A stretch of 64,000 nucleotides of DNA from Xiphydria camelus (Eukaryota > Arthropoda > Insecta > Hymenoptera > Xiphydriidae). A model generated the notes under the pieces. The model searched no databases. It saw only the letters and a list, made by a program, of their open reading frames with translations, and was not told the DNA's origin. This document shows, one piece after another, positions 1 to 10,941 of this stretch. The DNA is taken from NCBI GenBank assembly GCA_963678675.1, contig OY783198.1, positions 20,446,684 through 20,510,683 of the forward strand. The letters are read 5' to 3'. The position numbers were made by a program, and so were the translations under genes. Positions within the stretch are counted from its first letter, which is position 1, and each line of letters starts with the position of its first letter.

Positions 1-2025
1 GAAGAATCCAGGCTGAAGAACGAGAGTGGAGCTGATATACCGACCGCGGAGGAACGAGGCTGATCGAATAAGAGATTTCGACTGTTAAATCGACCATTAG
101 AGCCGTCATTCGATGCACCCATCCATCCGAGCACGGCGATCAGTGGGTTCGGTACGGGCCCCGGCTATGCCAACAGCGATATCCTCTCTCGATCTCGTTT
201 CAGTAACCACCAGGTCGATCGAGCTAATCGACAGTACTTACCGAGCGCGACGCCACAACGAGCAACGAACATTTTCGTCCTCGTTTTAGAACGCGTCTTC
301 GTCCTTCTCTCGCCGTTCGTAATTAAGCGCTTTCGCCACGCACGTTCCTCCCTTCCCCCGCTTCACGAAGTGGTATCCGTGTCGGTTCGTACCTCACAGC
401 TACACACTCGCCGAGAGCCGCACTCGACGCGCCTGGTATGCGGTCGCGCATGTACCTGCTCCGCGTCGGTCGCTAATGACTGTTCGCGACGGCGAATTTC
501 AAAAAACTATTCGGAACTCGACGCCTGGAAGACGGGCGATGGGCGTCCCGTAAAAAGAAGTCAGGACGGTGCGACGGTGTCTTTTATATGCAGGATTTGC
601 CAAGCCACCTTCTCGTTTGATTGAGCTGAGGGAAAAGTGGGTGGTAAAATCTGACGGAATCGCAAGGTTTAATTTTCCTGGTTGCTATTGTACGATATTT
701 ACGATTAAGCGGAAGACGAATGCAGTTGTAATAAATTTTGTTGTACGGTTACAGTAACAATAAGGTTGTAGTTTGCGGTGGCCATGCACCGTGGTTAGAT
801 TAACCGCAAAAGTAGGCCAATAATATTGCTGCACGGTAGTATCGACTGTATACAAAATAAAAAGATCGGAGACATTAATCACAACCTGGTTGCGGTAATC
901 CTAATCTCTCGTTACTCCAACCAGAATCTCACTGTCTCGAAGTTCAGTATTATTGCTACAATTTATAGACAAATCGGACGACGGCGTCTCGAAGGAAACA
1001 TTTGAAAAGTTAACCGGTTGTCACGATCGTCGATATATCTTATCCGTCGAGACGAAGCACAGTGCCAGTGGCGACAGCCAGCACACTACACCGTGCGCTC
1101 GTATAGTTCCACGAGAGAGATCCACGTATAAAAACCTTCCATTCCGCACCGTCGTGGAATCGTACGTATACACGTCAACGTGTACGCGTACATAAAACAT
1201 CGGCAATCCGTTCCAGCAGACCGACGCGCAACTCCCGACGTTCTCGTGACGCCCGACACTGTCCCGCTGAGAATATTAATTACATTCCCTCATTTTCGAT
1301 CTCATTGGCCGAGATAGCTCCCGAGGGAGCCCCCGGTTCGAGGTTCCCGAGCGCGCGCGCGCCCGTCTTACAAATTAATCATAATTAGCGGTGAGATGTC
1401 CTCCGTCAAGATATAGCGATCGGAGCGGAGGAAGAGGAGTCAGGGGCCGCTCCGAGCGTGCATCCGCTCCGCGCGCGGAAGATTCTGCCCTCTTCGACCG
1501 TCCTTCTCGTGTCCCGCGCGTACATCCCTCCCCTCCGGGCCCCCACGCCCTCTCTCGCTCGGGTGGGGTCCATTTGATTTTATTTCCACGAAATGACGCG
1601 TAATTTGGCCAGATTGGCGCGCAGGTGGCGGCCACGCGGGCTCCCGAATCCATTCACGCTCCTGACGTCAATTAAAATTGATTGGTACCTTCAAATTGTT
1701 GTTGTTATTAATTGCGAAGCGATGCCCCACCCCTTTCTCCAGTGTTACATAGCTCGCTGCAGCGCAGGGTCCCGCGATTTAATCGAACGACATCTGCGTG
1801 CTGTAGAAATCTTGCTTTTCTATTGACGAGATGCCTTGCTTTTTTCTCTAAATGTAGCTGTAAATGTAGCTGTAAACGTGTCTATATTTTTATCAGTCAA
1901 CGAATCGAAAAAACTGTACTATCGGTGGAGTAGTGCCTAATTTTTGTCGATATCAGTCAAACTGCCCGGCAGTGCGAGTCATTAGGTATTTATAGGATAA
2001 ACCGAGGCAAATCTGATCACAGATC
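1..2025. other. Intergenic or intronic DNA, no gene recognised
   Basis: I see no convincing coding exon here. The first 20 codons from base 1 stay open to a TGA near base 61, but nothing in them is recognisable and no flanking splice context is visible. Around 1255-1700 the DNA is CpG-rich with TAATTA/ATTAAT motifs, the texture of insect non-coding regulatory DNA. Open frames in both directions at 1375-1653 come from GC-rich composition and are not genes. Confidence 0.5.
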
Positions 2026-2144
2026 CATATTTCTCAGATCGTGATGAAAATGAGCGTTTCGATCGTTCGTATTGCTTCATTCCTCTCAAACGCAATAATA
2101 CGGACGATCGGAATGCTAATTTTGTCCACGATCTGAGAAATATG
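2026..2144. repeat. Foldback element, about 50-bp imperfect arms
   Basis: The left arm starts CATATTTCTCAGATCGTG and the right arm ends with its near-complement (CACGATCTGAGAAATATG). The match continues inward with a few differences through a shared GATCG-CGTATT core. The small size, inverted arms and lack of coding potential fit a MITE or foldback element. No clear target-site duplication is visible. Confidence 0.7.
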
Positions 2145-2214
2145 AATATGATACGATTCGCCTTGACCTACCCTACGTTTTTATCGAGAAATGTTCAAGC
2201 ATCAAACATTTATA

Positions 2215-2590
2215 AACGTTTCGAGAAATACTTGAGAATATAAAAATGGAATCGCATTATCTGCAAGAATAAAAAATTTAATTGTCACTCTTCAAAACCC
2301 AATTTTCATCTCGTGTCCGCATCAAATTTGACTTCGCAGTAGCGTCTCGAGAAATACTGAAGAATGTAACCAATGGAATCGTATTATCTGCAAGAATAAA
2401 AAATTTAATTCTCACTCTTCAAAACCCAGTTTTCATCTCGTCCGTGTCAAATTTGACTTCGCAGTAACGTCTCGAGAAATTCTGGAGTATATAAATAATG
2501 GAGCCGTATTATCTGCAAGAATAAAAAATGTAATTCTCACTCCTCAAAACCCAATTCTGATCTCATCCACGTCAAATTTTACTTTGCACC
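2215..2590. repeat. Tandem repeat, unit about 126 bp, three copies
   Basis: The block TTATCTGCAAGAATAAAAAA recurs with its CTGCAAG at 2261, 2388 and 2513, giving spacings of 127 and 125 bp. Each unit also carries CTCACTC.TCAAAACCCA, a CATC-containing block, CAAATTTGACTTCGCAG and TCTCGAGAAAT. The last copy is more diverged and fades near 2590. A 61-residue open frame inside the array is a by-product of the repeat and is not a gene. Confidence 0.85.
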
Positions 2591-3251
2591 GCGAGTGTCT
2601 CGACGTATGCGAGAACTTCTCCATCGTCGCCTGCAGCAGAGAGGCACGCGGTCCACAACCGGGAGCGCGCGCAACGACGATGACTCGTGAAAATCGTCAT
2701 GCGCGCGCGTCTTTCGCCGGGGTCCATGCATACCCCTTGCGTCGAGAAGATAAAAAAAAGACACACGCGGCAGGTCGGAGCAAAGTGAAGTTGATGAGCA
2801 CGGGGCACCCGCGGACCCCGAAGCAGACGGAACCCAGTAGCCAGTTTTTGTCTCGGGCCTCGCCGCGGTGACGGGGTGGGAGGTAGGGGGTCCAAAGAGG
2901 GCCGTAGGGAGGGAGGAGGGTGTTTAGTTCCGCGCGCCACCTGTTACCTCCCTATCTCCCCCTCGTCCCGCTGGCCGTGACTCTCGAAGGGTGATCAGAC
3001 CCCCAGGTTCGTTCGTCGATCCGTACAAACGACCTGCTCGAGTAGTAATCGCTGCGAGGGTCGTTGAAGGTTTGGTGAAGATTCTATTCGACACTCTCTT
3101 GTACCCGTGTTGATTGAAAAATTTAATAAATTTGTTCGGTGGAGATTACGAAGAAGAGGAAAAGAAGACGAAAGACGACGACGATGACGATAGAAATCGA
3201 TGTCGACGAGAGTAAGAGGATAATTAAGAAATCTCGCGATTCGATGAACTC
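2591..3251. other. Non-coding, GC-rich then AT-rich; nothing recognised
   Basis: Bases 2591-2990 are GC-rich with purine runs, and both strands are open by composition. Bases 3130-3190 contain a short GAAGAAGACGA-type purine-rich run. No domain, splice-bounded exon or RNA gene was recognised. Confidence 0.4.
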
Positions 3252-3254
3252 GCA

Positions 3255-3500
3255 CTGAGAAAAATAATTAAGTAGATTAAAGTGACAAGATGCATCTACT
3301 TAAATGCGTTTAGTTATTCTAGTCGAAGTACTGGTCAGTTGAACCAATGTATTTAGTTGTTCCGACCAAATTTGTATAGTTGCTCTAATCACAAAATGAT
3401 CAATTGAGCCAAGCAGAAGGAAAATTCATATTTCTCACTAAACAATTTAGTCATCATCTTCAAAATTTTGGACAAATTGACCAAGTTTTTTTCTCAATGC
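3255..3500. mobile_element. MITE of the CACTGAGAAAAA family (copy 1)
   Basis: It begins CACTGAGAAAAATAATTAAG and ends with the inverse TTTTTTCTCAATGC. Inside are the family-typical blocks TTTAGTTATTCT, GGTCAGTTGAACCAA and TTTTGGACAAATTGACCAAG. About 245 bp long and non-coding. The same end sequences and internal order recur at 5.8, 42.8, 43.0 and 45.7 kb, so this is a dispersed non-autonomous DNA transposon family. The superfamily is not certain; CAC termini occur in the CMC (CACTA/Chapaev) group. Confidence 0.75.
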
Positions 3501-4089
3501 GAATTTCTCGTTCATATCGGACGTCCGTTCGAGTCCTTCCCTGTAGCAAGAAGCAACTAATAGGTACCGACACGCAATATGGCGCTAGGGTGCCACCGGT
3601 AAATACGATTTTAATGAGAACCAGAAGCCGCGCACGGGATTAATGCACGGAAACGAGAACCGCGCCGATGGTATAGCGCGTAAGTCTCGCGCTCCTCTTT
3701 CGTTCGCTCGTTGCGCGAGACCGGGATTAGTAATTTCCAGAAATGACGGAAACACATGTTACCAAGGGGGCGTATCGGAGCGAGGGGAAGGTGGTATTAC
3801 GTTCATCAGCGTATGGGAAGCGTTAGGTATCGGTTAATGTCCACGCGGTCTACCGCAGGCTCCGTAGTCCGCAGGTGCGTGTCGGTTGAAAGCTATTTTC
3901 TTGTAATTGTAGGAAATGGATAGGGTTGGGTATTTGTAACACCTATGCCAACCTTCAAAGGATACCGGTGTCCGAGCACGAGGCATTCAACCTCGTCAAC
4001 GTTGATATTTTCAATTTAATGCGGAATAGTGCGATATAACACGGCTTTTTGTCCTGTTAGTACGCTGAATTTTATACACGTCCGAGGTT
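3501..4089. other. Non-coding, nothing recognised
   Basis: Short open frames at 3404-3837 have no recognisable domain and lie partly in the transposon end. No splice-bounded exon was seen. Confidence 0.4.
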
Positions 4090-4620
4090 CCTATTTATTC
4101 GCGCTGATTTCGAAAATCGCAAAGGAACGCCGAAATATCGATCGCTTTTTATGAAAAACCGATTTTTCTCGTACTCGCGCAAAATCGCCAATATCTCATA
4201 TTTCGTTCGAGATATGGACCTAATAACCGTACTTTTCGTAATCAGCGCAAAAGAGTACATCGGTTAAGGTGGTCGAGTGATCAATTCCAGAGACGTTGGT
4301 AAACGTGAAAAATTGGAAAAATGCCAAGGGGTTTTTCCAAAAATTGAAATCTCCGGAATGGAACTCTAGACAACCCTGTCCGATGTATTTTTTCGTGCTG
4401 ATTCCAAAAATAACAGATTTATCGTAGTTATCTCCAAGGGGTAAGTGAGAAATCGATGACTTTTTCTGGAAAAATAATTCTCTCGCGAATAAAATTATCG
4501 TTATCTTATATTTCCTTTAAAATATGGATGCAATAGCGACCGTTTCGTGATCAGCGCAGGAAAATACACAAGACAGTGTGGTTAAGCGATCAATTTCAGA
4601 AATTTCGATTTTGTTATATC
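4090..4620. repeat. Degenerate dispersed repeat with two internal sub-copies
   Basis: Two related sub-units contain TTCGCGCTGATT..GAAAAT or TTCGTGCTGATT, then a purine-rich block, then ATCAGCGCA, GGT/GGTTAAG and GATCAATT.CAGA. The second sub-unit starts near 4386. Related sequence is present at 49015-49170 and 63340-63600, where GGTGGTCGAGCGATCGATTC is close to the 4268 version. It is AT-rich and non-coding. The family is unidentified. Confidence 0.55.
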
Positions 4621-5812
4621 GATGTAGGTAATGGTTACCAATTTTGTCGAGTTCAATAATTTTTTTTTAAGTCTTAATATTTTTTGTCGATTTAAAAAGA
4701 TATTGAGAATGGCTACTATGTATTAGGTATACTTATAAGAAATAGGCAATGATAATATTACAAAGAATTTTGATTTCAAAGAACAAACACCGATACACGC
4801 AAAGAAAAACGATATAAACCATCGCAGCAAAAATACACCAATCAGCGTCCACCGTATTTCCTCCCTTCGTCCCTCTCCCTCGCACCCCGTCTCCTCTTCC
4901 CATCCTCTCCGCGTCTACTTCGTTTCCTCCGCTCGGCCAATCCCCGCCTCGCCGGTCAGTAATTATCATTAGCGCGTTTGCGCGTTCCTACCCCCGCGCG
5001 GCGACCCGGGCAGCGGCGGGACCTATCGCAGTTTCCCCAATTGGCAACCCTTGTCGTAATTAAACCGAGGGCGCACGCGCCAATTCTCGCCGGAGAGAGA
5101 GAACGACTCGGCCACCCCCGGAATTCGCACCCGGTGTCGCTGTGACCAGTAATTATAAGGGAGGCGGTGCCAAGGGTTGACACTGCACAACCCCCGAGTG
5201 TCTCTCCCCCGGGGAGCTTGCGCTCTACTAATTGCTCATTAACCCTTTCCTCCGGCTCGCGACGCAACGCCCACCTCGGGGCTTTGTTTCTGGCCCACGT
5301 TCGAGCGATTGGCTGCGACGATTATCCATTCACGGTGCACCCTCGATTTTTTTTTTGTCGCTATACGATTCAAGGGTGAATCGTTCATTCAGGGCACTTC
5401 GCTCGAGCTCGTATACCCCGTGTTTGGTTTAATACACGCCAGTGCAAGGGGTTGCATATCGATAGGTGCATCTCGTCCGCTATGGTTTCAGTGGTAATAC
5501 CGATAGCCAAGATCCGAACGAAATACTCGTAGAAGTAGGTATCAGTCTGAGAAACATCGGTCATCCCATTAGTGGTCAGAGTGACAGACACTCCGATATA
5601 TAGTTTCGATAATCGTCAGCGTTCTTTTGAATAATTAAGGAAATAAACGTAATCAGTGTCATTTTGTTCGGATTCTGGCTCTGAATTACAGGAAACTACA
5701 GCAGATGGGGTGCACCAACCGATAAACAACCCGTTGCACTGGCGTGTATTGAACCAAATACAGGGTAGATCGTTGTACCGTTTATCTGTTCTCGAGAGAG
5801 ACTGCTACACAT
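4621..5812. other. Non-coding; GC-rich block with homeodomain-type motifs
   Basis: The segment 4930-5260 is CpG-rich but carries repeated CAGTAATTAT and TAATTA-like motifs and AACCCTT blocks on a compact scale. That texture is often seen in insect enhancers. This is an inference from composition and motif clustering only. Open frames on both strands here are compositional. Confidence 0.3.
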
Positions 5813-6484
5813 ACTGAGAAAAGTGCTTTTGTTAAAATGACAAAACACACTTGGTTAAACGAGTTTAGTTATTCTCACCAAAATACTAATAAGTTGAATC
5901 GAATATTTAGTCATTCCGACTACATGTTTAGTTATTCTGACTACATGTCTAGTTATTTGAACAAAAAAATGGTCAGTTTAAGGATCCTGTCCTGGATAGG
6001 GAAGCCGCCATGTTTTAGGTACAGTATTAGTAAGAATTTAGATCCCTTCTTGTTTCTAAATAAAAATTATTTCACCGACGAACTATGGTGTTTCCGGTAG
6101 AGGAGACCATCAAATTATTACACGCGGTCTTCGTAAACTATTGTAATCCAGTAATTAATGATTTGTCCATTTCAGGAAGTGCTAGGGACTTTTTGTGAAG
6201 TTATGTTTTTATTAGAAGAACATTTATTAACAAAACTTAGACCACGTGTAACAATTTGAAGGTCTCATTTACCTATCGGAAAAACCATGGTTCATCAGCG
6301 AGACATTCGATGTCTGGAAATGTGAGAAGGGATCTAAAATCTTGGAAAAAATATGACGACTTGTCCAGTGAATCCAACTGGGACAGAATCCTTAACCAAA
6401 CAGATGGAGGATCCATATTTGATCAAACGCTTTGGTCATGGTCTCCGGGATTTTGGTCAGATTGATCGGGTTATTTTTCTCAAT
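5813..6484. mobile_element. CACTGAGAAAAA-family MITE (copy 2), interrupted
   Basis: The left end ACTGAGAAAAG...TTAAAATGACAAAAC and the right end GATTTTGGTCAGATTGATC...TTATTTTTCTCAATGC match the two ends of the intact copy at 42785-43023. The sequence between is interrupted by a 410-bp element (5982-6391) flanked by TTAA. Without the insertion the copy would be about 260 bp, the family size. Confidence 0.75.
5982..6391. mobile_element. piggyBac-like TTAA MITE, 410 bp, nested in another MITE
   Basis: TTAA at 5978-5981 and again at 6392-6395 flanks inverted ends GGATCCTGTCC and GGACAGAATCC, which are complementary except at one base. The inverted similarity continues inward (TTTAGATCCCTTCT and its complement; GAGACC..CAAATT.TTACACG and its complement). 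A TTAA target duplication is the hallmark of piggyBac-type transposition. No transposase is encoded, so it must be non-autonomous. Confidence 0.8.
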
Positions 6485-8380
6485 GCAGCTGAAGACTATT
6501 TTGAGGGGTGTCTCGTTAAGTGTTTAACAACACCGTGACGGGTGCTCGAATCCTTCGACGAATGCATCCGTATGCCTGTATATAAATATACAGTGCCAGT
6601 GCAAAATCGAGAAACAGGTATATCGCATAGGAGACACGGCTGCCGGACGAGTCGAGTAAATAAGCGCGTGTGGCTACGAACGTATACGTGTCCTTCTACG
6701 TACATACCTCGCGTCCCGCAGTGTCTGCGGGAACACCCCGTGAATTATATATGCACGTCGCGGGCGAATGCAGCCTCCACGTTGTGGACACATAAATCGA
6801 ACAATATGAACCCGGCGAGCCAATCAGAGGGGCTTTTAGTGCCTGATAAAAACTGGCTTGCTCTCCCCCTGCGATCCCTTGCTGTATCCTTCTAACAAAC
6901 GTATATACGCTCGACGATGCCGCGTATACGCTTCGTATACGTATGTAGTATTTATACGCGACACGTACGCGGGTACGCGCGCGCGCGCGCGCGCGTCTAT
7001 CTTGTCGCGGCGCATTCGCCAGCTACCGCGCGCGCCGCGGCATACGTGGAATCTCGACGAGTGAGAATCGGAAGACCTTATAGGTACTTGTTAATATACG
7101 TTCGATTATTTCGATGCATCGTGAAGGATATTTTATGCATTTTTCTTTGCCGTTCGACGCTTCAGAGCCGGCTCTGTGATTTCCACGGTACTTCGAGCGT
7201 AGGATAGATCTAGATCGATATTTTCACGCGAAGCTATCGTACTTCGAAATTAACGAACATCGCGGAGATCAGGTGGCAGACGGTAGAAAGTGTTTCGTGT
7301 AGGGCAACAGCCCCGTTTCGCCGAATAAGAGTATAAAGGTGCAGTCGGACGTCGGAGAAATGAAGGCATCGCAACGACACCGTGATCAATAGTGCCCTGA
7401 AAGATCTCCCGACGAAAAAAGAGCGCTCGGAAAGGGAAGTTTTCAGAACGCTAGGAAAAACTCCCGGCGCAAAGTGTAAACACGAAATCGCAATTTCCTC
7501 ATTTAAGCACATCCCTCTCTCGCAGCTCCGAACGACGCGTGGCCGCGCGTGTATAGAGCTTACGCACACGTCTCGCGACGTATCCTCCGCGGTCGAGTGT
7601 GTCCGTTCGCGCGTGTGCTCTCGCCTGTACACATCGCGATAGGACGAAGAGATAGAGAACCGTGCTGAGGGGAAGAGACGACGAAGCGGGGTAGGGCGAG
7701 GAGAGCGGTATACGCGAGAAAGACTCGCATAACGATTCCGTTTAAGAATCTGCCCTCTCTCTGCACCCCTCGAGGCCGAAGCCCCGGCCGCCCTCGCCTC
7801 GGCCAGGCGAAATAACAGGGACCGCTCCTCTCCCCCTCCCACCACTCGCGAGTTAGCATTTGCAAACTCGCGTGTATAATTGTCCCTACCTCCCCTATCG
7901 TCGCCCCACTCCTCGCCGACGAGGCGGCGCCTCCCCACTCCTCTCGCGGCGGGATGGTCCAGGGGCCACACCCACCAGCATCCCTCTGCCTGTAGACTCC
8001 CCCCTCCTCGCCGCACGAGACGACTGCGCCCGCGAAATGAAACTGGGGAGAGTGGCTAACGAGACGCCGTCGCCCGGTAGGGAGAATGCTAAATACACGG
8101 CGTCTCTCGCCCCTCTCGCCCCGCGCCACCCTCGCACGTCCCAGCCTCTTCTCTTCTCATCTCATCTCCACTCCACTCCACTCCACCTCCCACCGTCTTC
8201 TCCTCTTCTTCTTTACCGCGTTTCTCTTCGTCGCACTCGCGAAATAAGTCGCCCCCTCCCCCGCCGGCCTCGCATCGGGTGGGGGAAGTATGGGCTCTTA
8301 CATTGTCGCTCCGGGCGAGCGTACACCACGGCGACAGGGCGACACCGACGACGCGGGGACGCGCACGCACATGCGACGGC

Positions 8381-8421
<41 letters not shown>

Positions 8422-9416
8422 GTAACGTCGATTGTATAATCGCGGCGGAATAAGAAAAGGAGAGCGAAAGAGAGGCGGAGAGATGGGGCCGGGGAACGAA
8501 GGTTGAAGAGAGACGAAGAGAGTGGAAGGCGATGATATCGGAGTAAAAGACCCTTGACTTTTTTTTCCGTCCTCCTATTTTCGGCGCTCGCTCCATTCAC
8601 ACCTCGCAACGTGCGCCGCGTCATTTTTCTCCCGAGTCATCCGAGCCACTCCGCGTTGCCGGCCTCCACTCGCTCACCGCGGCTGGAGGATCGCGTCACC
8701 TATAAGATTCTCTGTCTCTCCTCGCGTTTGTTTTCCCTCCCCTCCTGCGCTGTAAACGAACTCGTCGATGCATACCTACTCGACGGTACGGAGGGAAAAA
8801 TCGTCCGCCCCCTTCCGCGCTTTCACTTCTCTACCTCCTTCGACGCTCCTTCCAAATGGACTCGTCAATATACTCCGCGATCCCCGGCGAATCGAGTTTC
8901 GCGTGGAATAAGGAAAAACCGATTAAAGCCCGGGTCACGGAGAGACGTCTCTTTCTTCGTCCGCGTCGGGGTCTCTCGACACGCGCGTCGCGCCGCGCCT
9001 GTTTTACATGACCGCGCGTCTTCGATCGCGCAGCGTATACGAGGCCTGTGGGTACGCGTGGTAGCTCAATTTCGTTGAAAATTTTCAGAACGGAATCTTT
9101 GTCCCGCCGTTCGACGCGGTCCCCGAGCCGTCGATCACACTGTGGAAAACGTGAGAAAGAGGAGGGAGGGCGCGCGGTTCGCGTCGCTCGTATAATATCG
9201 GAGGCGAAGTTGAGGGTGACTAGGCAAATTCCTCGGGATGGTGCCCCAATCAGATCCTGTGTCACTCGGTTCATTAAGTCGGGGAGGAGAGAGGCAGCGC
9301 GCGAGCGACCACGTGTCCGTGGAACGAGAGCTTCGAAGATTTCGGCGTACGCGTTGCATAGCTGCGTGTATATTTGTGTAACCGGTACGGCTGGAAAGAC
9401 GTGTAACCTTTGTCTA
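6485..9416. other. CpG-rich promoter-like DNA, no gene identified
   Basis: From about 6900 to 9350 the DNA is rich in CpG and in pyrimidine or purine runs. Long frames are open on both strands at once (7234-8016 minus, 7860-8453 plus), as expected from composition alone. A CG dinucleotide run lies at 6979-6996. No conserved protein was recognised and no frame is bounded by clear splice signals. The region could hold a non-coding 5' exon or promoter of a plus-strand gene, but this is not shown. Confidence 0.4.
8375..8421. repeat. (GGC)n microsatellite
   Basis: An almost pure GGC run of about 15 units lies in the CpG-rich tract. In one frame it would read poly-Ala and in another poly-Gly or poly-Arg, so the open frames over it (7860-8453 and 8213-8596) are low-complexity artefacts. 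Confidence 0.9.
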
Positions 9417-9641
9417 TACCATATAAGGCTAAACTTACTCGCCAGGGAAGAAATTCGAACCGCTATTATCTCACTACCTATGAGCTTTTGGCTCATATTT
9501 GTGTAATACTTTTTTGAAGATTACGTTTCAATCTACAATAAAGTCTTATATCGATGCAGGCCAAAAATTCATAGATAATGAGATAACAGTGATTCGAGTT
9601 TCTTTCCTGGCGGGTACCTAAGTTTATCCTCACATGGTACG
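9417..9641. repeat. Foldback element with about 85-bp imperfect arms
   Basis: The left arm runs TACCATATAAGGCTAAACTT, CGCCAGG.AAGAAA.TCGAA, CTATTATCTCA.TA.CTATGA. The right arm is its reverse complement with scattered differences, ending GTTTATCCTCACATGGTA. The spacer of about 60 bp is AT-rich. There is no coding capacity; it looks like an old MITE. Confidence 0.75.
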
Positions 9642-9753
9642 AGACGTAAGTAGGTGTATTTAGGTCTCTTGCTTTGGAAACGCACGCTTGGTGGGATCTA
9701 TCGCGGGTCGAAGTTGGCATCTGTCTTTACAAACTTACGGTTATTACGGGGGA

Positions 9754-9817
9754 CTACCGTATACGGAGTGTGCACCTTCAGGGCTGACCTTTAAATGGCA
9801 CACTCCGTATTCGGTAG
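9754..9817. repeat. Short hairpin, 20-bp arms
   Basis: CTACCGTATACGGAGTGTGC and GCACACTCCGTATTCGGTAG pair over 20 bp with two mismatches around a loop of about 24 bases. It could be a small MITE remnant or a transcribed hairpin. No further evidence. Confidence 0.6.
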
Positions 9818-10193
9818 GCCTCTGTGATACCTACGGGGCCGTAAAGTCAGGGGCCAAGTTGGAGCACGTGACCTAAAGTGCTGTGCCAAAAGATTAACAG
9901 ATTCTATCTTCATGCTTCGAGAAGTCGAAGATTGAAATTTATTTCAGCTAAACAAGTTTATGTAGGAATTCGCGTACGAATCATCTCGACAATTTGTCTT
10001 ATAAACATGAAATTAGAGCGAAAGTTATTAAAATTGTTATTCTATTCTATTGAAATAAGACATAAAAGGATAAAAATTATAAACTTTGCCATAAAGTTCC
10101 GATCTGCCCAGAAAATGGGCATTTTTCTTTATTAATTATTATTGATTGAACCTGAGAAATTATTTTACTCCTGACCCCTAGGAGATAGATCAT

Positions 10194-10334
10194 ATACCGA
10201 ATGTCGCATGGGAAATCGATCAGGCGGGGGCCTTCTGAATTTGAACTCGGCACTGTTTGGACGATGCTCGATTGATTCATTAACAAATTCAGAAGGCCCC
10301 CACCTGATCGGTTTTCCGTGCGACATTCGGTATT
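10194..10334. repeat. Foldback element, 49-bp arms
   Basis: Arms start ATACCGAATGTCGCA and continue through GATCAGG.GGGGGCCTTCTG to AATTT. The right arm is the near-exact complement. The spacer is about 40 bp. The high arm identity suggests a fairly young insertion. Short frames on both strands across it are mirror images caused by the inverted repeat. Confidence 0.8.
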
Positions 10335-10791
10335 CACATATCGTGTGCAGGCATTATGCGTTTCTTACATCGCACTTTACTTACACTAAAGTTGCTACCA
10401 CTGCAGTGCACATGGAGAAAAATCTCTGCGGATGGAACTTCTGCAGCGCCGCGTCATATCCTCCCCTTATTCACCCTTTCTTCAGACTTCCACGTAAAAT
10501 TCCGAGCCGCGCGCGCTCGACGGGACAAAACTAACAAACCTGTTCGCAATAGAACGCATCCTTTCTCGTCGCGCCGCAGGCACGCCGAAGCGTCGAAGGA
10601 AAGCCGACTCGCTATCTTCACCCCGCCGTCTCCTTTATCTCGGTATATCTCGGATACTCGTGCACATGGAAAGCGTAGGCATACCTACCCTTACATCTGC
10701 CTGAGATAATAGATATCCATCTATCGAAGAGACGTTAATATAATTTTATACAGTGTAAACAAAATTATATTAAATTTAACCTAATTGTATA

Positions 10792-10941
10792 TAAAGCTTT
10801 TATCCAATACATGTGATTATGAAAATTAATATACTCCGTTAGGAAATTTATAAGGTCAATTTTTCATAGGGAAACATGTTAATTTTCATAATTACAGAGT
10901 ATGTTAATTTTCACAATCGCGTATTGGAAAAAAGCTTTATG
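10792..10941. repeat. AT-rich foldback element, about 55-bp arms
   Basis: AAAGCTTTTATCCAATACA.G and GATTATGAAAATTAATATACTC pair with the right-hand block GAGTATGTTAATTTTCACAATCGCGTATTGG..AAAGCTTT, with a few mismatches. Non-coding; MITE-like. Confidence 0.7.

Noticed and set aside
2026..2590. Possible CRISPR-like array (repeated units with spacers)
   Set aside because: Units are about 126 bp, diverged and contiguous, with no short repeat and unique spacer pattern, and the context is a eukaryotic genome.
7234..8016. 260-codon minus-strand frame and its overlapping partners in the 7.2-8.6 kb region
   Set aside because: Frames are open in several phases on both strands at once, the products are Arg/Ser/Pro-rich, and the (GGC)n and pyrimidine runs explain the lack of stops.
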